Shown here in pieces: positions 35,364 through 44,743 of a stretch of DNA of 64,000 nucleotides. How positions within the stretch are numbered: position 1 is the first letter of the stretch; each line of letters opens with the position of its first letter. The notes beneath the pieces were generated by a model. It was not told where the DNA came from. It ran no database searches and worked only from the letters and a program-made list of their open reading frames with translations. The stretch covers positions 693,149 to 757,148 of the forward strand of contig NZ_SIHO01000001.1 of NCBI RefSeq assembly GCF_004681125.1. Reading direction: 5' to 3'. The stretch is from Glacieibacterium arshaanense (GTDB taxonomy: Bacteria > Pseudomonadota > Alphaproteobacteria > Sphingomonadales > Sphingomonadaceae). The position numbers and the translations under genes are program-made.

Positions 35364-35500
35364 AGGAAGTAAGGGCGTCGTGGCAAAGCCACGCCGTCGG
35401 ACGGGTTCGTCGGCTTTGCCTCCGCCCCGCCGGCCGAGCGCACAGCGAGTCTGTGCCGAAGCCGAAATTCGCAAAAGCAAATTTCGTCTTCGGCGCAGCC
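35364..35500 (-). repeat. R2 structured repeat, copy 2 (minus orientation)
   Basis: Read on the minus strand, the unit starts 3 bases after the rpsI stop. Hairpin 1 has 19-base arms (35498-35480 and 35469-35451) with a 10-base loop TGCTTTTGCG. The core follows with CGGCCGGCGGGGC, then a weaker hairpin 2 (GGC-AAA-GCC), GACGAACCCGTCCGACG, and hairpin 3 (CGTGGC-TTT-GCCACG, 35393-35379). Orientation relative to the upstream gene is the same as in copies 1 and 3. Confidence 0.88.
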
Positions 35501-35503
35501 GCT

Positions 35504-36019
35504 TTAGCGCTTGCTGAACTGGAAGCTCTTGCGCGCCTTCGCCTTACCGTACTTCTTACGCTCGACAACGCGCGGATCGCGCGTCAGGAAGCCGGCCTGC
35601 TTGACGACGGTGCGGAGCACCGGTTCGAAGCGGGTCAGGGCCTGGGCGATGCCGTGCTTGACGGCGCCGGCCTGGCCCGAAAGGCCACCGCCCTTGACCG
35701 TTGCAACAACGTCATAGGCTTCGATGCGGTCGGCGACCGAGAACGGCTGGTTGATGACCAGGCGCAGCGTCGGGCGGGCGAAATAGACCGTCTGGTCGCG
35801 ACCGTTGACGGTGACCTTGCCGGTGCCGGGCTTGAGCCAGACGCGGGCGACCGCGTCCTTGCGCTTGCCGGTGGCATAGGCGCGGCCGTGGGCGTCGATC
35901 TTTTGTTCGCGCAGCGGTGCCGGCGAAACGCCGTCATTCGCGGTCGACAGGGCGCCGGCTTCGGTCAGCGTGCCGAGATCGGCGAGCGACTGGCGGGTAT
36001 CGAGGGTATCGTCGGACAT
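35504..36019 (-). CDS. rpsI: 30S ribosomal protein S9
   Basis: This 171-residue protein has the S9 core [52 protein letters not shown] and the C-terminal [17 protein letters not shown], whose basic tail reaches the P-site tRNA. It carries about 45 extra N-terminal residues compared with E. coli S9, common in sphingomonads. It follows rplM with a one-base overlap of stop and start, the standard L13-S9 operon. Confidence 0.97.
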   Translation of the reverse strand: MSDDTLDTRQSLADLGTLTEAGALSTANDGVSPAPLREQKIDAHGRAYATGKRKDAVARVWLKPGTGKVTVNGRDQTVYFARPTLRLVINQPFSVADRIEAYDVVATVKGGGLSGQAGAVKHGIAQALTRFEPVLRTVVKQAGFLTRDPRVVERKKYGKAKARKSFQFSKR

Positions 36020-36501
36020 TATGCGCCCACCTTGTTCTTGCTGTTCATCGCAGCGACGTCGAGGACGGTCGGCGACTGTGCTTCATGCGGATGCTCGGTG
36101 CCCTTGAAGACGCGCAGGTTGCGCATCTGCTGGCGACCAAGCGGGCCGCGCGGCACCATGCGCTCAACGGCCTTGACCAGCACGCGCTCGGGGAAACGGC
36201 CAGCCAGGATCTTGTCCGGGGTGGTTTCCTTGATGCCGCCGGGGTGGCCGGTGTGGCGATAATAAACCTTGTCAGCCGACTTCTTGCCGGTGAAACGCAC
36301 CTTTTCGGCGTTGATGACAATGACGTTGTCACCGCAGTCGACGTGCGGGGTGTAGTTCGCCTTGTGCTTGCCGCGCAGGCGGTTGGCGATGATCGAGGCG
36401 AGGCGGCCAACGACCAGGCCTTCGGCGTCGATCAGCAGCCAGTTCTTGACGACTTCTGCGGGCTTGGCCGCAGGCGTCACCTTGCTGAGAGTGGTGGGCA
36501 T
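36019..36501 (-). CDS. rplM: 50S ribosomal protein L13
   Basis: This 160-residue protein shows the L13 motifs [69 protein letters not shown] and GTEHPHEAQ. It is an early-assembly protein of the large subunit. I start at the ATG at 36501 with GGA upstream; an in-frame TTG five codons earlier is less likely. Confidence 0.97.
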   Translation of the reverse strand: MPTTLSKVTPAAKPAEVVKNWLLIDAEGLVVGRLASIIANRLRGKHKANYTPHVDCGDNVIVINAEKVRFTGKKSADKVYYRHTGHPGGIKETTPDKILAGRFPERVLVKAVERMVPRGPLGRQQMRNLRVFKGTEHPHEAQSPTVLDVAAMNSKNKVGA

Positions 36502-36605
36502 GGGTGCGTATTCCAAACGTAAACCGGCCCGCGAAATGCGAGCCGGACGCGGGGTCTATCGTGGAAGTCGCGCTAAAATGCAAGGAAATAGGCGGGATTC
36601 GCGTG

Positions 36606-36621
36606 AGGTATTATAATACCT
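36606..36621. promoter_or_regulatory. AT-rich palindrome containing a minus-strand -10 box
   Basis: AGGTATTATAATACCT is a perfect 16-base palindrome that overlaps the stop codon of the downstream-facing secreted-protein gene. On the minus strand it contains TATAAT (36615-36610), about 100 bases upstream of rplM, so it may be the rplM-rpsI promoter or an operator. No convincing -35 box is seen. Confidence 0.35.
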
Positions 36622-37570
36622 TCGTGCTGACCAGCCGGCATTCGCGGCTTTCGATACGCTTCGGGCGGCCCGGCAATTCGGTTGTCGTGGCGGTGCTGAA
36701 GCGCGTGCGCAGCCCCGTCGGCAGGCTGATATCGCTGGTGATTTGCGTGCCACTGGTCATCTGCGACAAGATGGCACGCGTCGCGGTCGCCTCGTTCTGG
36801 CCGGGCGCGGCGTCGGGGAACATCTGCGCGACCATCTCGGCGGCGTAGCGCTGGACGTCTTCAGGGTCGGCGGTCAGGTCATGGAACACCTGCGCGCTTT
36901 TGCCCGGCACATAGTCGCGCAGGCCGTAGCGTAGTTTGTAGCGCAAGGCCCCGCCGCCGATCGGCGCCTGTGCCTCGACATCGGCTTTGACTACGGCGTC
37001 CGGCACCAGCGGCGCCTCGCCGCCGAGCAGCGGTTCGACGACTTCGAGCCAGCTGGCCGCGAATTCCTCCGGCGTCTGCGGGTCGAGTGCGGCGAGCTCG
37101 TCATCGAGCAGCGTCTGCAGCGCGGTGCGCGTGGCTTCGGGTGCCGGCGCGAATACCGGCACGAATGTTGCCTTGACTGCGGGGGTGGCGGCGCGGACGT
37201 GGGCGCGCAATGCCGCCTCGTTGGTGATGGCTGCGGTGGCGCCATCGGCGGTGAGCGCGATGTCGACGGGTTGGCCGACCGCGATATCTCCGGTGGCTTG
37301 CAGCATCTGGCGCACCGGCTCGTCGCCGCTGACGGCCAGCGACTTGACCGTCCAGCGCACGCTGCGTTTGTCGGCGGCGCCGGCGAACTGGAGTTCATGC
37401 GCGGAGGTGATCGTTAGCGGCCGGCCGCCCAGCGTGCGAAGCGCGGTGCAGTCATAGCGGATCGGCACGCCGTTGGGTGGTGCGAACGGCAGCGTCACCG
37501 CGGTGTCGGGCGCTGCCGCGACCAGCAGCAGCGCGGCGGCGCCGACAGCCAGACGCAGCTCAGACCGCAT
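36611..37570 (-). CDS. secreted protein of unknown function
   Basis: This 319-residue protein has a signal peptide (MRSELRLAVGAAALLLVAAA). The mature part starts with strands around PFAPPNGVPIRYDCTALRTLGG, a helical middle (EATRTALQTLLDDELAALDP), and a C-terminal strand region with GTQITSDISLPTGLRTRFSTATTTELPGR. The alternation resembles periplasmic beta-barrel-like lipid or substrate carriers, but I cannot place it in a family. It overlaps the upstream DUF2237 gene by 11 bases, so the two are translated together. Confidence 0.7.
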   Translation of the reverse strand: MRSELRLAVGAAALLLVAAAPDTAVTLPFAPPNGVPIRYDCTALRTLGGRPLTITSAHELQFAGAADKRSVRWTVKSLAVSGDEPVRQMLQATGDIAVGQPVDIALTADGATAAITNEAALRAHVRAATPAVKATFVPVFAPAPEATRTALQTLLDDELAALDPQTPEEFAASWLEVVEPLLGGEAPLVPDAVVKADVEAQAPIGGGALRYKLRYGLRDYVPGKSAQVFHDLTADPEDVQRYAAEMVAQMFPDAAPGQNEATATRAILSQMTSGTQITSDISLPTGLRTRFSTATTTELPGRPKRIESRECRLVSTKVL

Positions 37571-37925
37571 GGGCCTGCAGATGGCCGAGTGCGACGGTTT
37601 CGAGCGTGCGGATGTGGCAGGCTTCGAGCACGACATCGGGGGCGAAGCCGGCGACGCGGGCTTCTTCCCAGCGCGCCGCGCACAGGCACCAGCGGTCGCC
37701 TTCGCGCAGGCCGGGAAAGCCGTAGTCGGGGCGCGGCGTCGACAGGTCATTGCCGACCGCCGCGCTGAATGCCAGGAACTCGGCGGTCATTACCGCGCAG
37801 ACGGTGTGGACGCCGGTGTCGTTGGCATCGGTGCTGCAGCAGCCGGTGCGGTGCCAGCCGGTCAGCGGGTCGGTCGAACACGACGCCAGCGGCGCCCCGA
37901 GCACATTGAGAGCGGTTTCGGTCAT
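37560..37925 (-). CDS. DUF2237-family protein
   Basis: This 121-residue protein has the DUF2237 pattern: NVLGAPLASCSTDPLTGWHRTGCC (paired Cys), then THTVCAVMTAEFLAFSAAVGNDLSTP, WCLCAARWEEA and LEACHIRTLE. Seven Cys residues are present, several conserved across the family. The family is widespread and uncharacterised. Its start overlaps the stop of the heme A synthase gene by 4 bases (ATGA), so it is co-transcribed with ctaA. Confidence 0.88.
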   Translation of the reverse strand: MTETALNVLGAPLASCSTDPLTGWHRTGCCSTDANDTGVHTVCAVMTAEFLAFSAAVGNDLSTPRPDYGFPGLREGDRWCLCAARWEEARVAGFAPDVVLEACHIRTLETVALGHLQAHAV

Positions 37926-38965
37926 CGGCGCAGACTAGCGCCGCGCCCCTGCCAGCACCAGTGCGCCGCGATAACGCTGATGCCGAGCAGCAGCGCCGCG
38001 CCCGCCTGATGCGCGACACCGAGCGGGATCGGCACGTCATGCACCAGCGTCAGCACGCCGAGCGCGAACTGCACCAGCACCATCGCCGCGAGTGCGCCGC
38101 CATGATGCGGCGCCCCGGCGCGCACCAGCCGCGTCGCCACCCAGATCGCGGACAGCGCCACCAGCAGCGCCAGCGTGCGGTGGGTGAACTGGATCGTCAC
38201 CGGATTGTCGAGCAGGTTGCGCCACAGCGGCGTGAACAGCCCGAGGTCGGGCGGCACCAGCCCGTCGCCCATCAGCGGCCACATATTGTACATGTGTCCG
38301 GCGCGCAGCCCGGCGACGAACGCCCCGAAACCGATCTGCACGACGAGCAGCACGAAGAACGGCACAATCCAGCCGGTCGGGCGCCGCACGTGCACCGGAC
38401 GCCCGGCACCGAGCAGATCCAGCGCCGTCCATAGGCACGCCGACATGATCGCCAGCGCCATCAGTAAATGTGTCGCCAGCCGCTCATGCGCGACCGCGGG
38501 TCGGTCGACCAGTCCCGACGCAACCATCCACCAGCCGATGGCGCCCTGCAGCGCGCCGAGCGCCAGGATGATGCCGAGCCGAAGTCCGTAGCCCGACGGA
38601 ATCGCGCGGCGCCACGCAAACCACAGCAGCGGCAGTGCGAACGCCACGCCGACGCTGCGCGCCAGCAGCCGGTGCAGATATTCCCAGAAATAGATGCCCT
38701 TGAAGGCCGCCAGCGTCATGCCGGCGTTGACGCTCTGGTATTGCGGGCTCGCTTGGTACGCCGCGAATTCGCGCGCCCAGGCATCGGCGTCGAGCGGCGG
38801 CAGCACGCCTTTGATCGGTTCCCAGCGCACCATCGACAGCCCGGATTCGGTCAGCCGGGTGATGCCGCCGACGACGACCATGCCGAACACCATGGCTGCG
38901 ATCAGCAGCAGCCAGATGGCGACGGCGCGAGGACGGGCGGTGGCAGGAGGGGCGGTGAGGCTCAT
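37922..38965 (-). CDS. ctaA: heme A synthase (COX15/CtaA)
   Basis: This 347-residue inner-membrane protein has eight hydrophobic helices and conserved heme-ligand histidines in EYLHRLLAR, VAHERLATHLL, IQFTHRTLALL and GVAHQAGAALL. GGITRLTESGLSMVRWEPIKGVLPP is the family N-terminal signature. It oxidises the C8 methyl of heme O to the formyl of heme A for aa3 oxidases, which agrees with the aa3 subunit IV gene at 20247. The start at 38965 is preferred over an in-frame upstream ATG with poor context. Confidence 0.95.
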   Translation of the reverse strand: MSLTAPPATARPRAVAIWLLLIAAMVFGMVVVGGITRLTESGLSMVRWEPIKGVLPPLDADAWAREFAAYQASPQYQSVNAGMTLAAFKGIYFWEYLHRLLARSVGVAFALPLLWFAWRRAIPSGYGLRLGIILALGALQGAIGWWMVASGLVDRPAVAHERLATHLLMALAIMSACLWTALDLLGAGRPVHVRRPTGWIVPFFVLLVVQIGFGAFVAGLRAGHMYNMWPLMGDGLVPPDLGLFTPLWRNLLDNPVTIQFTHRTLALLVALSAIWVATRLVRAGAPHHGGALAAMVLVQFALGVLTLVHDVPIPLGVAHQAGAALLLGISVIAAHWCWQGRGASLRR

Positions 38966-39091
38966 GCCGCGCCCTATGCCGCGCGCGCGGCGTTCCGCCA
39001 AGTGCCAGTTCGTCGCGGCCGTTCCCTCACCCTAGAAAATCCGGCGGTGCTGCCGTTCTGGAACAAGGGCAGGGCGCGGAAGGACGGCATC

Positions 39092-39433
39092 ATGGGTTTG
39101 AGTTTGCTGGGTTTCGCGCTGGTGCAGGTTTTGGCTTTGTTGGTCGCGCACCGCGGCGGCGCCCGGCGCTTGCGCGACACACTGGCCGCCGCCGGCGATG
39201 TCGCAGGCGCGTCCGAAGCGCAATTGTTCGGACTGCTCGGGGCGCCGGCGCGGCTGCGCATCGCGACCGAGGCCGATGATGTGTTTGACGCTGTACCCGA
39301 GTCGGTCGCCGACTGGATCGAGCCGGGGCCGCGCGGCAGCTGGCATGTCGCGCTGGCGTTCGTCGGTGAACGCTGCCTCGGGGTCAGCGCCTGCAACTTC
39401 CAGCCGGTCTATGACCTGCGGGGGCGTGGCTGA
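39092..39433 (+). CDS. small membrane-anchored protein, unknown
   Basis: This 113-residue protein has one N-terminal helix (MGLSLLGFALVQVLALLVA) followed by a cytoplasmic-like domain of about 90 residues (ARRLRDTLAAAGDV to GSWHVALAFVGERCLGVSACNFQPVYDLRG). The ATG has AAGGA upstream. The stop overlaps the ATG of the next, decayed signalling gene (TGATG), suggesting a former functional link with it. No family is recognised. Confidence 0.65.
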   Translation: MGLSLLGFALVQVLALLVAHRGGARRLRDTLAAAGDVAGASEAQLFGLLGAPARLRIATEADDVFDAVPESVADWIEPGPRGSWHVALAFVGERCLGVSACNFQPVYDLRGRG

Positions 39434-41260
39434 TGGCGGCGGTCACGACACCGCCGCGGACGCCTTCGGCTTACGGCGTCTACCGCCGGGTTACCGTGCG
39501 CTATTCGCTCGCCGTCGGACTTATTGCGGTGCTGGTGCTCGGGTCGGGGATGCTGCTCGGTGGACTGGCGACGCGCCACGCACGCGACAGCGAAGTCACT
39601 GCGACCGCGAGCAAGCAGCGCAAGCTGGCGCTCGACATCGCGCTCGCGGCGCGCGACGCTGCCGAGGAGACCGGTTCCGAACGCGCCAAGCAGATCGTCC
39701 TGCTCGGCGAGGCGAGCGACGCGCTCGAAGCACAGCACCGCGTATTGCGCGATGCCGCGATGTCCGACGCCAGCGGCAACGACGACTTGCGGCTGATCTA
39801 CCAATATCTCGATTCGGGTGTCGCCGGGCTGGTCAGCGTCGCGCGCGATTTCGCGCGCGATGCCGCCAGCCCCGATACCAGCGACAGCGCCGTCAATGCC
39901 GAGGCGCGCGAAGTCGAACGCCAGGCCGGCGGCTCGTTCCAGTCGCGGCTCGAACGCGCGGTGCGGCTGCACATCGCCGCGGGCGCTGCGGCGGGACAGA
40001 CGATCATCGACCTCAACCTCGCGTTGACGCTGGCCATTCTGGCGCTGCTGGCACTGACGGTGCAGCTGATCTTCCGGCCGCTGGCGCTTGAACTCAGTGC
40101 CGTCACCACCCGTTTGTCGGACGAGGCATCGACCGATCCGCTGACCGGGCTGCTCAACCGCCGGGCGTTTCGCGCCGCACTCGACCGCCGCGCTGCCGAG
40201 GCGGGCAGCGTCGGGCTGATGATGATCGACCTCGACTGGTTCAAGCTGGTCAACGACAGCGATGGCCATGCCGGCGGGCGAGGTGACGCGCCATTCGAAC
40301 GAGCTGCCGATTTCGGCGACCGTCGGTGTCGCCTGGGGCGATGACGGCGCGCGCGGGCTCGAGGCCGTGCTGGCCGCCGCCGATGACGCGGCGCGGCGCG
40401 GCAAGGAAATCGCCCGCGGCACGCTGTACCCGGCGCTGCCCGAAGATTTCGCGCGACTCGACCGCGAGATCATCATCAAACAGGCGTTCGAGCGTCACGA
40501 CGGATGCCCTCCCGAAGCGCGCGCCTGGCTGCAGCCGATTGTCCGGCTGAGCGATGGCCGCGTGTTGGGCATGGAATTGCTGGCGCGCTGGGAACATCCA
40601 CAACTGGGGCGGATTGCCCCCGACGAGTTCCTCGACATTGCAACACGCTCGGGCTAGATGCTGGCGCTGGGGTCGCATCTGCGCGCGTCGGGGTTCGCCG
40701 CCGTCGCCGGGCTGCTGGCATCGGGGCACCGCATCGAACGCGTCGCAATCAACCTCGGCCAGCCCGAACTGGCGCGCGATTCGATCCTGACGACGATCGA
40801 GGCCGAGCTGGCGGCGTGCGGGCTGCCGCTGTCGATCCTCGAAATCGAAATCACCGAAGATCTGCTGCTCGACCGCGTCCCCGAAGTCGTGCGTGAACGA
40901 CTGACGGCGCTGCGCCGGCGCGGCGCGCGGCTGGCGCTCGACGACTTCGGAACGGGCTATGCCGGCATGTCGCAACTGCTGCGGCTGCCGCTCGACGCGC
41001 TCAAGCTCGACCGCAATTTTGCGTGTGCCGAAGGCGTCGCGGCCGAAGTCGTGCGCGCCACAGGCGGGCTGGCGCAGGGGCTGGGGCTCGAACTTGTCGT
41101 CGAAGGCATCGAAACCCCCGAACAACTGGTGCGGCTCGCCGACATGGGCGTGCTGCAGGGGCAGGGCTTTCACTTCACCGCGGCGCTGCCGCCCGAAGCG
41201 ATGGCGCAGTGGCTCAATGCGCGCGCCGCCGCCAAAATCAGCGTGTTGCGCGTCGCGTGA
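39433..41260 (+). pseudogene. decayed membrane GGDEF-EAL cyclic-di-GMP protein
   Basis: The frame first encodes an N-terminal helix, a helical sensor of about 150 residues, a second helix (LALTLAILALLALTVQLIF) and the start of a GGDEF domain (STDPLTGLLNRRAFRAAL, MMIDLDWFKLVND). At about 40262 the frame is lost. Reading resumes in another frame at TRHSNELPISATVGVAW, the end of a GGDEF domain, so the middle with the GGDEF motif is gone. The EAL domain follows (MELLARW), is cut by a TAG at 40655-40657, then continues intact after it (EITEDLLL, LALDDFGTGYAGMS, LKLDRNF, VVEGIETPEQ). Two lesions make a functional product unlikely. An internal ATG at 40658 could still yield a truncated EAL piece. 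Confidence 0.85.
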
Positions 41261-41351
41261 CCGGCTTGCGGGGGCGGCGGCAAGGGGTATAGACTGCGGC
41301 GCAGTTGCAGTTGCGTACATCCGGTTTCCATAATGCGAGGGGATGCGCGCC

Positions 41352-41795
41352 ATGGCGATCACGACTGCCGACCTGCTCAAGATGAGCCAAGTTCAACTTG
41401 ACGACGTGTTCAAGGCCGCCAAGCCCGGGCCGATCCCCAATGGCGAGGCGCACGGGCTTGCCGTCATTGCGCCGGGCACGGTATTTTCCGAACAGATTGC
41501 CAAGGCGATCAACATCTTCGCCTGGAAGGGCAAGGTGTTCGACGCCAAGTACGGCTTTCTGCGCAACGAAATTCTACCGCTGGGCGTCAAGGCCATCGTC
41601 GCCAAAGTCTATAAGGGCAAGAGCTGGCTCGACGGCAAGGAATGCATCGTGCTCGACTATTCGGAGACGTCGACAGTCGCGCAGTGGGTGCGTGACGAAA
41701 TCCGGATGATCGGGCCGGGCCTTTATCTTGGCAAGGTCTATTGGAAGAAGAAGCGCCTGATCGATTTCGCGCTCGAATTCCCCCCGAAGGCTTAA
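41352..41795 (+). CDS. conserved-looking cytoplasmic protein, unknown
   Basis: This 147-residue protein has no signal peptide or helix long enough for a membrane. It reads like a compact alpha/beta fold (DDVFKAAKPGPIPNGEAHGLAV, AINIFAWKGKVFDAK, WLDGKECIVLDYSETSTVAQ, GPGLYLGKVYWKKKRLIDFAL). The ending, in which a binding-type strand pair names its own product (GLYLGKVYWKKKR), is reminiscent of small lipocalin-like proteins, but this is only an impression. GAGGGG lies 9 bases before ATG 41352 and touches the earlier ATG at 41343, so the second is chosen. It lies 33 bases before the peroxidase-partner gene and may be in its operon. Confidence 0.68.
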   Translation: MAITTADLLKMSQVQLDDVFKAAKPGPIPNGEAHGLAVIAPGTVFSEQIAKAINIFAWKGKVFDAKYGFLRNEILPLGVKAIVAKVYKGKSWLDGKECIVLDYSETSTVAQWVRDEIRMIGPGLYLGKVYWKKKRLIDFALEFPPKA

Positions 41796-41828
41796 CGTCA
41801 GGCACCACTATCGCGACAGGAGGCCCGG

Positions 41829-43190
41829 CTGACTCCGCAATCGGATTTCCTGGTGTTCGCGCCTGTCCGCGATGGACAGATTGAAGCACTGCGGGCGTTT
41901 CTGGCCGGATGCTGCGCGCCTGGTGCACCCGGCCATGCCGACCTGGCGAACCCTGACATTAACTTCGCTGCGCTGCCGATGCTGCACAATATCCGCGCCT
42001 TCATTGGCGAGGATCCGTCGCTCGGCGACCGTGCCTTCCACCCGCGCAGCCTCAACACGCTGTTCGGGCACGGTGCCTGGCCGGTCGAGCGTGTTTCGCT
42101 CGGACTGCTCGGTTGCTGCGACGGCAGCGTCGATGCGTTTCTGGTGGCGCTCGCAGCGCAGTGCGACGGCTGGCTCGCGGCGCTGTTCATGCATTGCGAA
42201 GGCTTTGGCGCCGGTGACGACGTGCTGGCGTTCATGCGCGGCCATGTCGTCAAGTCGCTGGCGAGCTATGTCAACGGACCGGGCCGCACGGTGGTCGCGG
42301 TGCATGAAAACGCAGCGCTGCTGACGGCCTTGCGCGCGGCGCGTGGCGCGACGGTCGGGTATGATCCGGCAGCGACGGCGCGGCAACTGGCGGCCGTCGT
42401 CGACGTGCCGCTGACACCGCCGGCCCCGACAACGGCCGGTTACGCCTTCGCCAGCCTGCTGCATCTGCTCAGCGTGCCCGCCGCCGTGCTCGCGCTGGTC
42501 TCACTGCTGGTCTGGCTGGCACTGCGTTACCCATGGCTGTTCGTGCTGGTGCTGGTGGCCGCGACGGTCAAGCTGTGGTGGCTGCGGCACATCGAAAGCA
42601 CCGACCCGCTGGTCGTCGTGCCGCCCGACCCCGCCGACATCGCGGCGCGCTCGGCGTTTGAGGATCACGACAGCGCCAACCCGTTTACTGCCATCGGCAC
42701 GATCAAGCCGGGGCTGTTCCGGATGGGGCTGGTGCGCGTCATCCACTATGTCATCGACTGGGGCGCACGGCACCTGTTCCGCAGCGGGCGCCTGGGGCGC
42801 GTCGGCACGATTCACTTTGCCCGCTGGGTGCTGATCGACGGTGGCCGCCGCGTGATTTTCACCAGCGAATATGACGGCAGCGCCGAAGCCTATATGGACG
42901 ACTTCATCAACAAGGTCGGCTTCGGGCTCAATGTCAGCTTCACCAACGGCATCGGCTATCCGCGCACGCGCTGGCTGATCCTCGACGGCGCCAGCGATGA
43001 ACAGCGCTTCAAATATTTCATGCGCCACCACCAGATCGTCACGCAATTCTGGTGGCGCGCCTATCCCGGGCAGACAACGTTCGACCTCGCGCGCGCTGCG
43101 CGCGTCCGCGCCGGCTATGTCAAGCTGTGCGCCGGCGAGGACCTCGACGAGCTGGCGGCGGCGCGCTGGCTGGCGGAGATCGCCGCATGA
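41829..43190 (+). CDS. two-helix membrane protein paired with a Dyp peroxidase, apparent CTG start
   Basis: This protein is about 453 residues from a CTG that follows a perfect AGGAGG by 5 bases; the first GTG (41853) is 29 bases from that site. The N-terminal half (TPQSDFLVFAPVRDGQIEAL to VVAVHENAALLTAL) and C-terminal half (GTIHFARWVLIDGGRRVIF, SEYDGSAEAYMDDFINK, TNGIGYPRTRWLILDGA) look like two ferredoxin-like modules of the kind seen in Dyp and chlorite dismutase-type proteins. Two adjacent helices separate them (about residues 208-251). No heme ligand is obvious. The stop overlaps the Dyp peroxidase start (ATGA). It probably anchors or partners that enzyme at the membrane. Confidence 0.78.
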   Translation: MTPQSDFLVFAPVRDGQIEALRAFLAGCCAPGAPGHADLANPDINFAALPMLHNIRAFIGEDPSLGDRAFHPRSLNTLFGHGAWPVERVSLGLLGCCDGSVDAFLVALAAQCDGWLAALFMHCEGFGAGDDVLAFMRGHVVKSLASYVNGPGRTVVAVHENAALLTALRAARGATVGYDPAATARQLAAVVDVPLTPPAPTTAGYAFASLLHLLSVPAAVLALVSLLVWLALRYPWLFVLVLVAATVKLWWLRHIESTDPLVVVPPDPADIAARSAFEDHDSANPFTAIGTIKPGLFRMGLVRVIHYVIDWGARHLFRSGRLGRVGTIHFARWVLIDGGRRVIFTSEYDGSAEAYMDDFINKVGFGLNVSFTNGIGYPRTRWLILDGASDEQRFKYFMRHHQIVTQFWWRAYPGQTTFDLARAARVRAGYVKLCAGEDLDELAAARWLAEIAA

Positions 43191-44698
43191 CCCGCACCTT
43201 CGCCCCCGAACCCGTCACTGAATGGGACGATATCCAGGCGCTCGCCGCGAGCGGGCTGGGTGCGCTCGCTGCGAGCGCCTTCCTGCTGCTCGACGTCACC
43301 GATGTGGCGGCCGCACGCGCGTGGCTGGCGGCGACCCGCCCGACCAGCGTCGCCGATATCAATGCCGCGCGCGCTGACGGCCGCATCGTCAGCACGGCGT
43401 TGCAGCTGGCGCTCAGCGCGCCGGGGCTGGCGGCGCTCGGGCTGGCGCCGGCGGTCATCGACCAGTTCGGCCCCGAGTTCCGGCAAGGGCTGGCGAGCGA
43501 TGACAGCCGGTCGCGGCGATTGGGCGACATCGGCACCAACGACCCCGCCAACTGGGACTGGGGGTGCGGTGCCGATGTGCCGCACCTGTTGGTCATGCTT
43601 TACGCGACCCCCGATGCGCTCGACGCGCATGTCGATAAGGTGCTGGCGACGCTCAGCCCGGGCTTCATCTTGCGCAAGCGCGAGGCCTGTGCGGTGCAGA
43701 ACGGCCATGAACCGTTCGGCTTCCTCGACGGCATTTCGCAGCCGGTGGTCGATTGGGCTGGCGTGCGCGAGCCCGGCCATGACGCGCTCTACACGCACCT
43801 GCTCGCGGCGGGCGAGGTGCTGCTTGGCTACCCCAATGAATATCGCTGCCTGACCGACCGGCCGCTGCTCGATCCGGTGCAGGCGCCGCAGCTGCCGCGG
43901 GCGCTTGACGATGCCAGCCGCGCCGACCTCGGCCGTAACGGCAGCTACCTCGTCTACCGCCGGCTGGCGCAGGACGTACCGCTGTTCTGGCAAACGCTGT
44001 CAGCGCGCGCCGGCGGCATGACGGCCGCCATCGAGCTCGCCGAAGCAATGGTCGGCCGCGGCATCGACGGCCAGCCTATCCCGGCCCTCGGCACGCGCGC
44101 CATTCCCGGTGCCGAGCCCTATGACCTCAACAGCTTCAGCTTTACCGGCGACATGGGCGGCAACATCTGCCCCGTTGGCGCGCACATCCGCCGCGCCAAC
44201 CCGCGCAACGCCGACCTGCCATCGGTGCCGGACGGCCTGCTCGACAAGCTGCTGGTGACGCTGGGGCTGACCGGCAACGCCCGCGACGACGCTATCTCCT
44301 CGACGCGCTTCCACCGCATCCTGCGCCGCGGTCGACGCTTCGGCGACATGTTGTCACCGGTCGAAGCCGCACGCCCCGGCGCCGCCGACCCGCAGGCCGG
44401 GTTGCACTTCATCGCGCTGCAGGCGAGCATCTCGCGCCAGTTCGAATTCATCCAGGGTGCCTGGGTCGCCAGCGCCAAATTCGCCGGCCTGTCGGGCGAA
44501 TCCGACCCGTTGCTCGGCAATCGCTGCCCGTTCCCCGGCACCATGCCTACCGACGGCTTCACCCGCCCCGGCCCCGACGGCAGCATCGAGAAGCACGCGC
44601 TGCCGCAGTTCGTGACGGTGACAGCGGGGGGCTATTTCTTCCTGCCCGGGTTGCGCGCGCTGGCGTTTATCGCGGCGTTGCCGGCCGGAGGCTCTTGA
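43187..44698 (+). CDS. Dyp-type heme peroxidase
   Basis: This 503-residue protein has the Dyp hallmark GFLDGISQP (178-186, GxxDG with catalytic Asp), and the proximal heme histidine is His333 in CPVGAHIRRANPR. LHFIALQASISRQFEFIQGAW and a late FVTVTAGGYFFLPGL complete the second ferredoxin-like half. It uses hydrogen peroxide to oxidise bulky substrates. It is longer than encapsulin-loaded Dyp enzymes (about 350 residues), has no signal peptide or twin-Arg motif and no encapsulin gene beside it. The last codons (ALPAGGS) resemble the tail produced by the R1 repeat arm. Confidence 0.9.
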   Translation: MTRTFAPEPVTEWDDIQALAASGLGALAASAFLLLDVTDVAAARAWLAATRPTSVADINAARADGRIVSTALQLALSAPGLAALGLAPAVIDQFGPEFRQGLASDDSRSRRLGDIGTNDPANWDWGCGADVPHLLVMLYATPDALDAHVDKVLATLSPGFILRKREACAVQNGHEPFGFLDGISQPVVDWAGVREPGHDALYTHLLAAGEVLLGYPNEYRCLTDRPLLDPVQAPQLPRALDDASRADLGRNGSYLVYRRLAQDVPLFWQTLSARAGGMTAAIELAEAMVGRGIDGQPIPALGTRAIPGAEPYDLNSFSFTGDMGGNICPVGAHIRRANPRNADLPSVPDGLLDKLLVTLGLTGNARDDAISSTRFHRILRRGRRFGDMLSPVEAARPGAADPQAGLHFIALQASISRQFEFIQGAWVASAKFAGLSGESDPLLGNRCPFPGTMPTDGFTRPGPDGSIEKHALPQFVTVTAGGYFFLPGLRALAFIAALPAGGS

Positions 44699-44743
44699 AA
44701 ACTGCGGGCCAGCAGCGTCGCCACCGCTGGCCCGGAGCCGACT

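Noticed and set aside
40658-41260. Independent functional EAL phosphodiesterase gene
   Set aside because: The ATG follows the TAG directly with no ribosome site, and the domain lacks its N-terminal strands, which lie before the stop; treated as part of the pseudogene.
43187-44698. Encapsulin-loaded Dyp peroxidase
   Set aside because: No encapsulin shell gene is adjacent and the C-terminus lacks the usual cargo-loading peptide.
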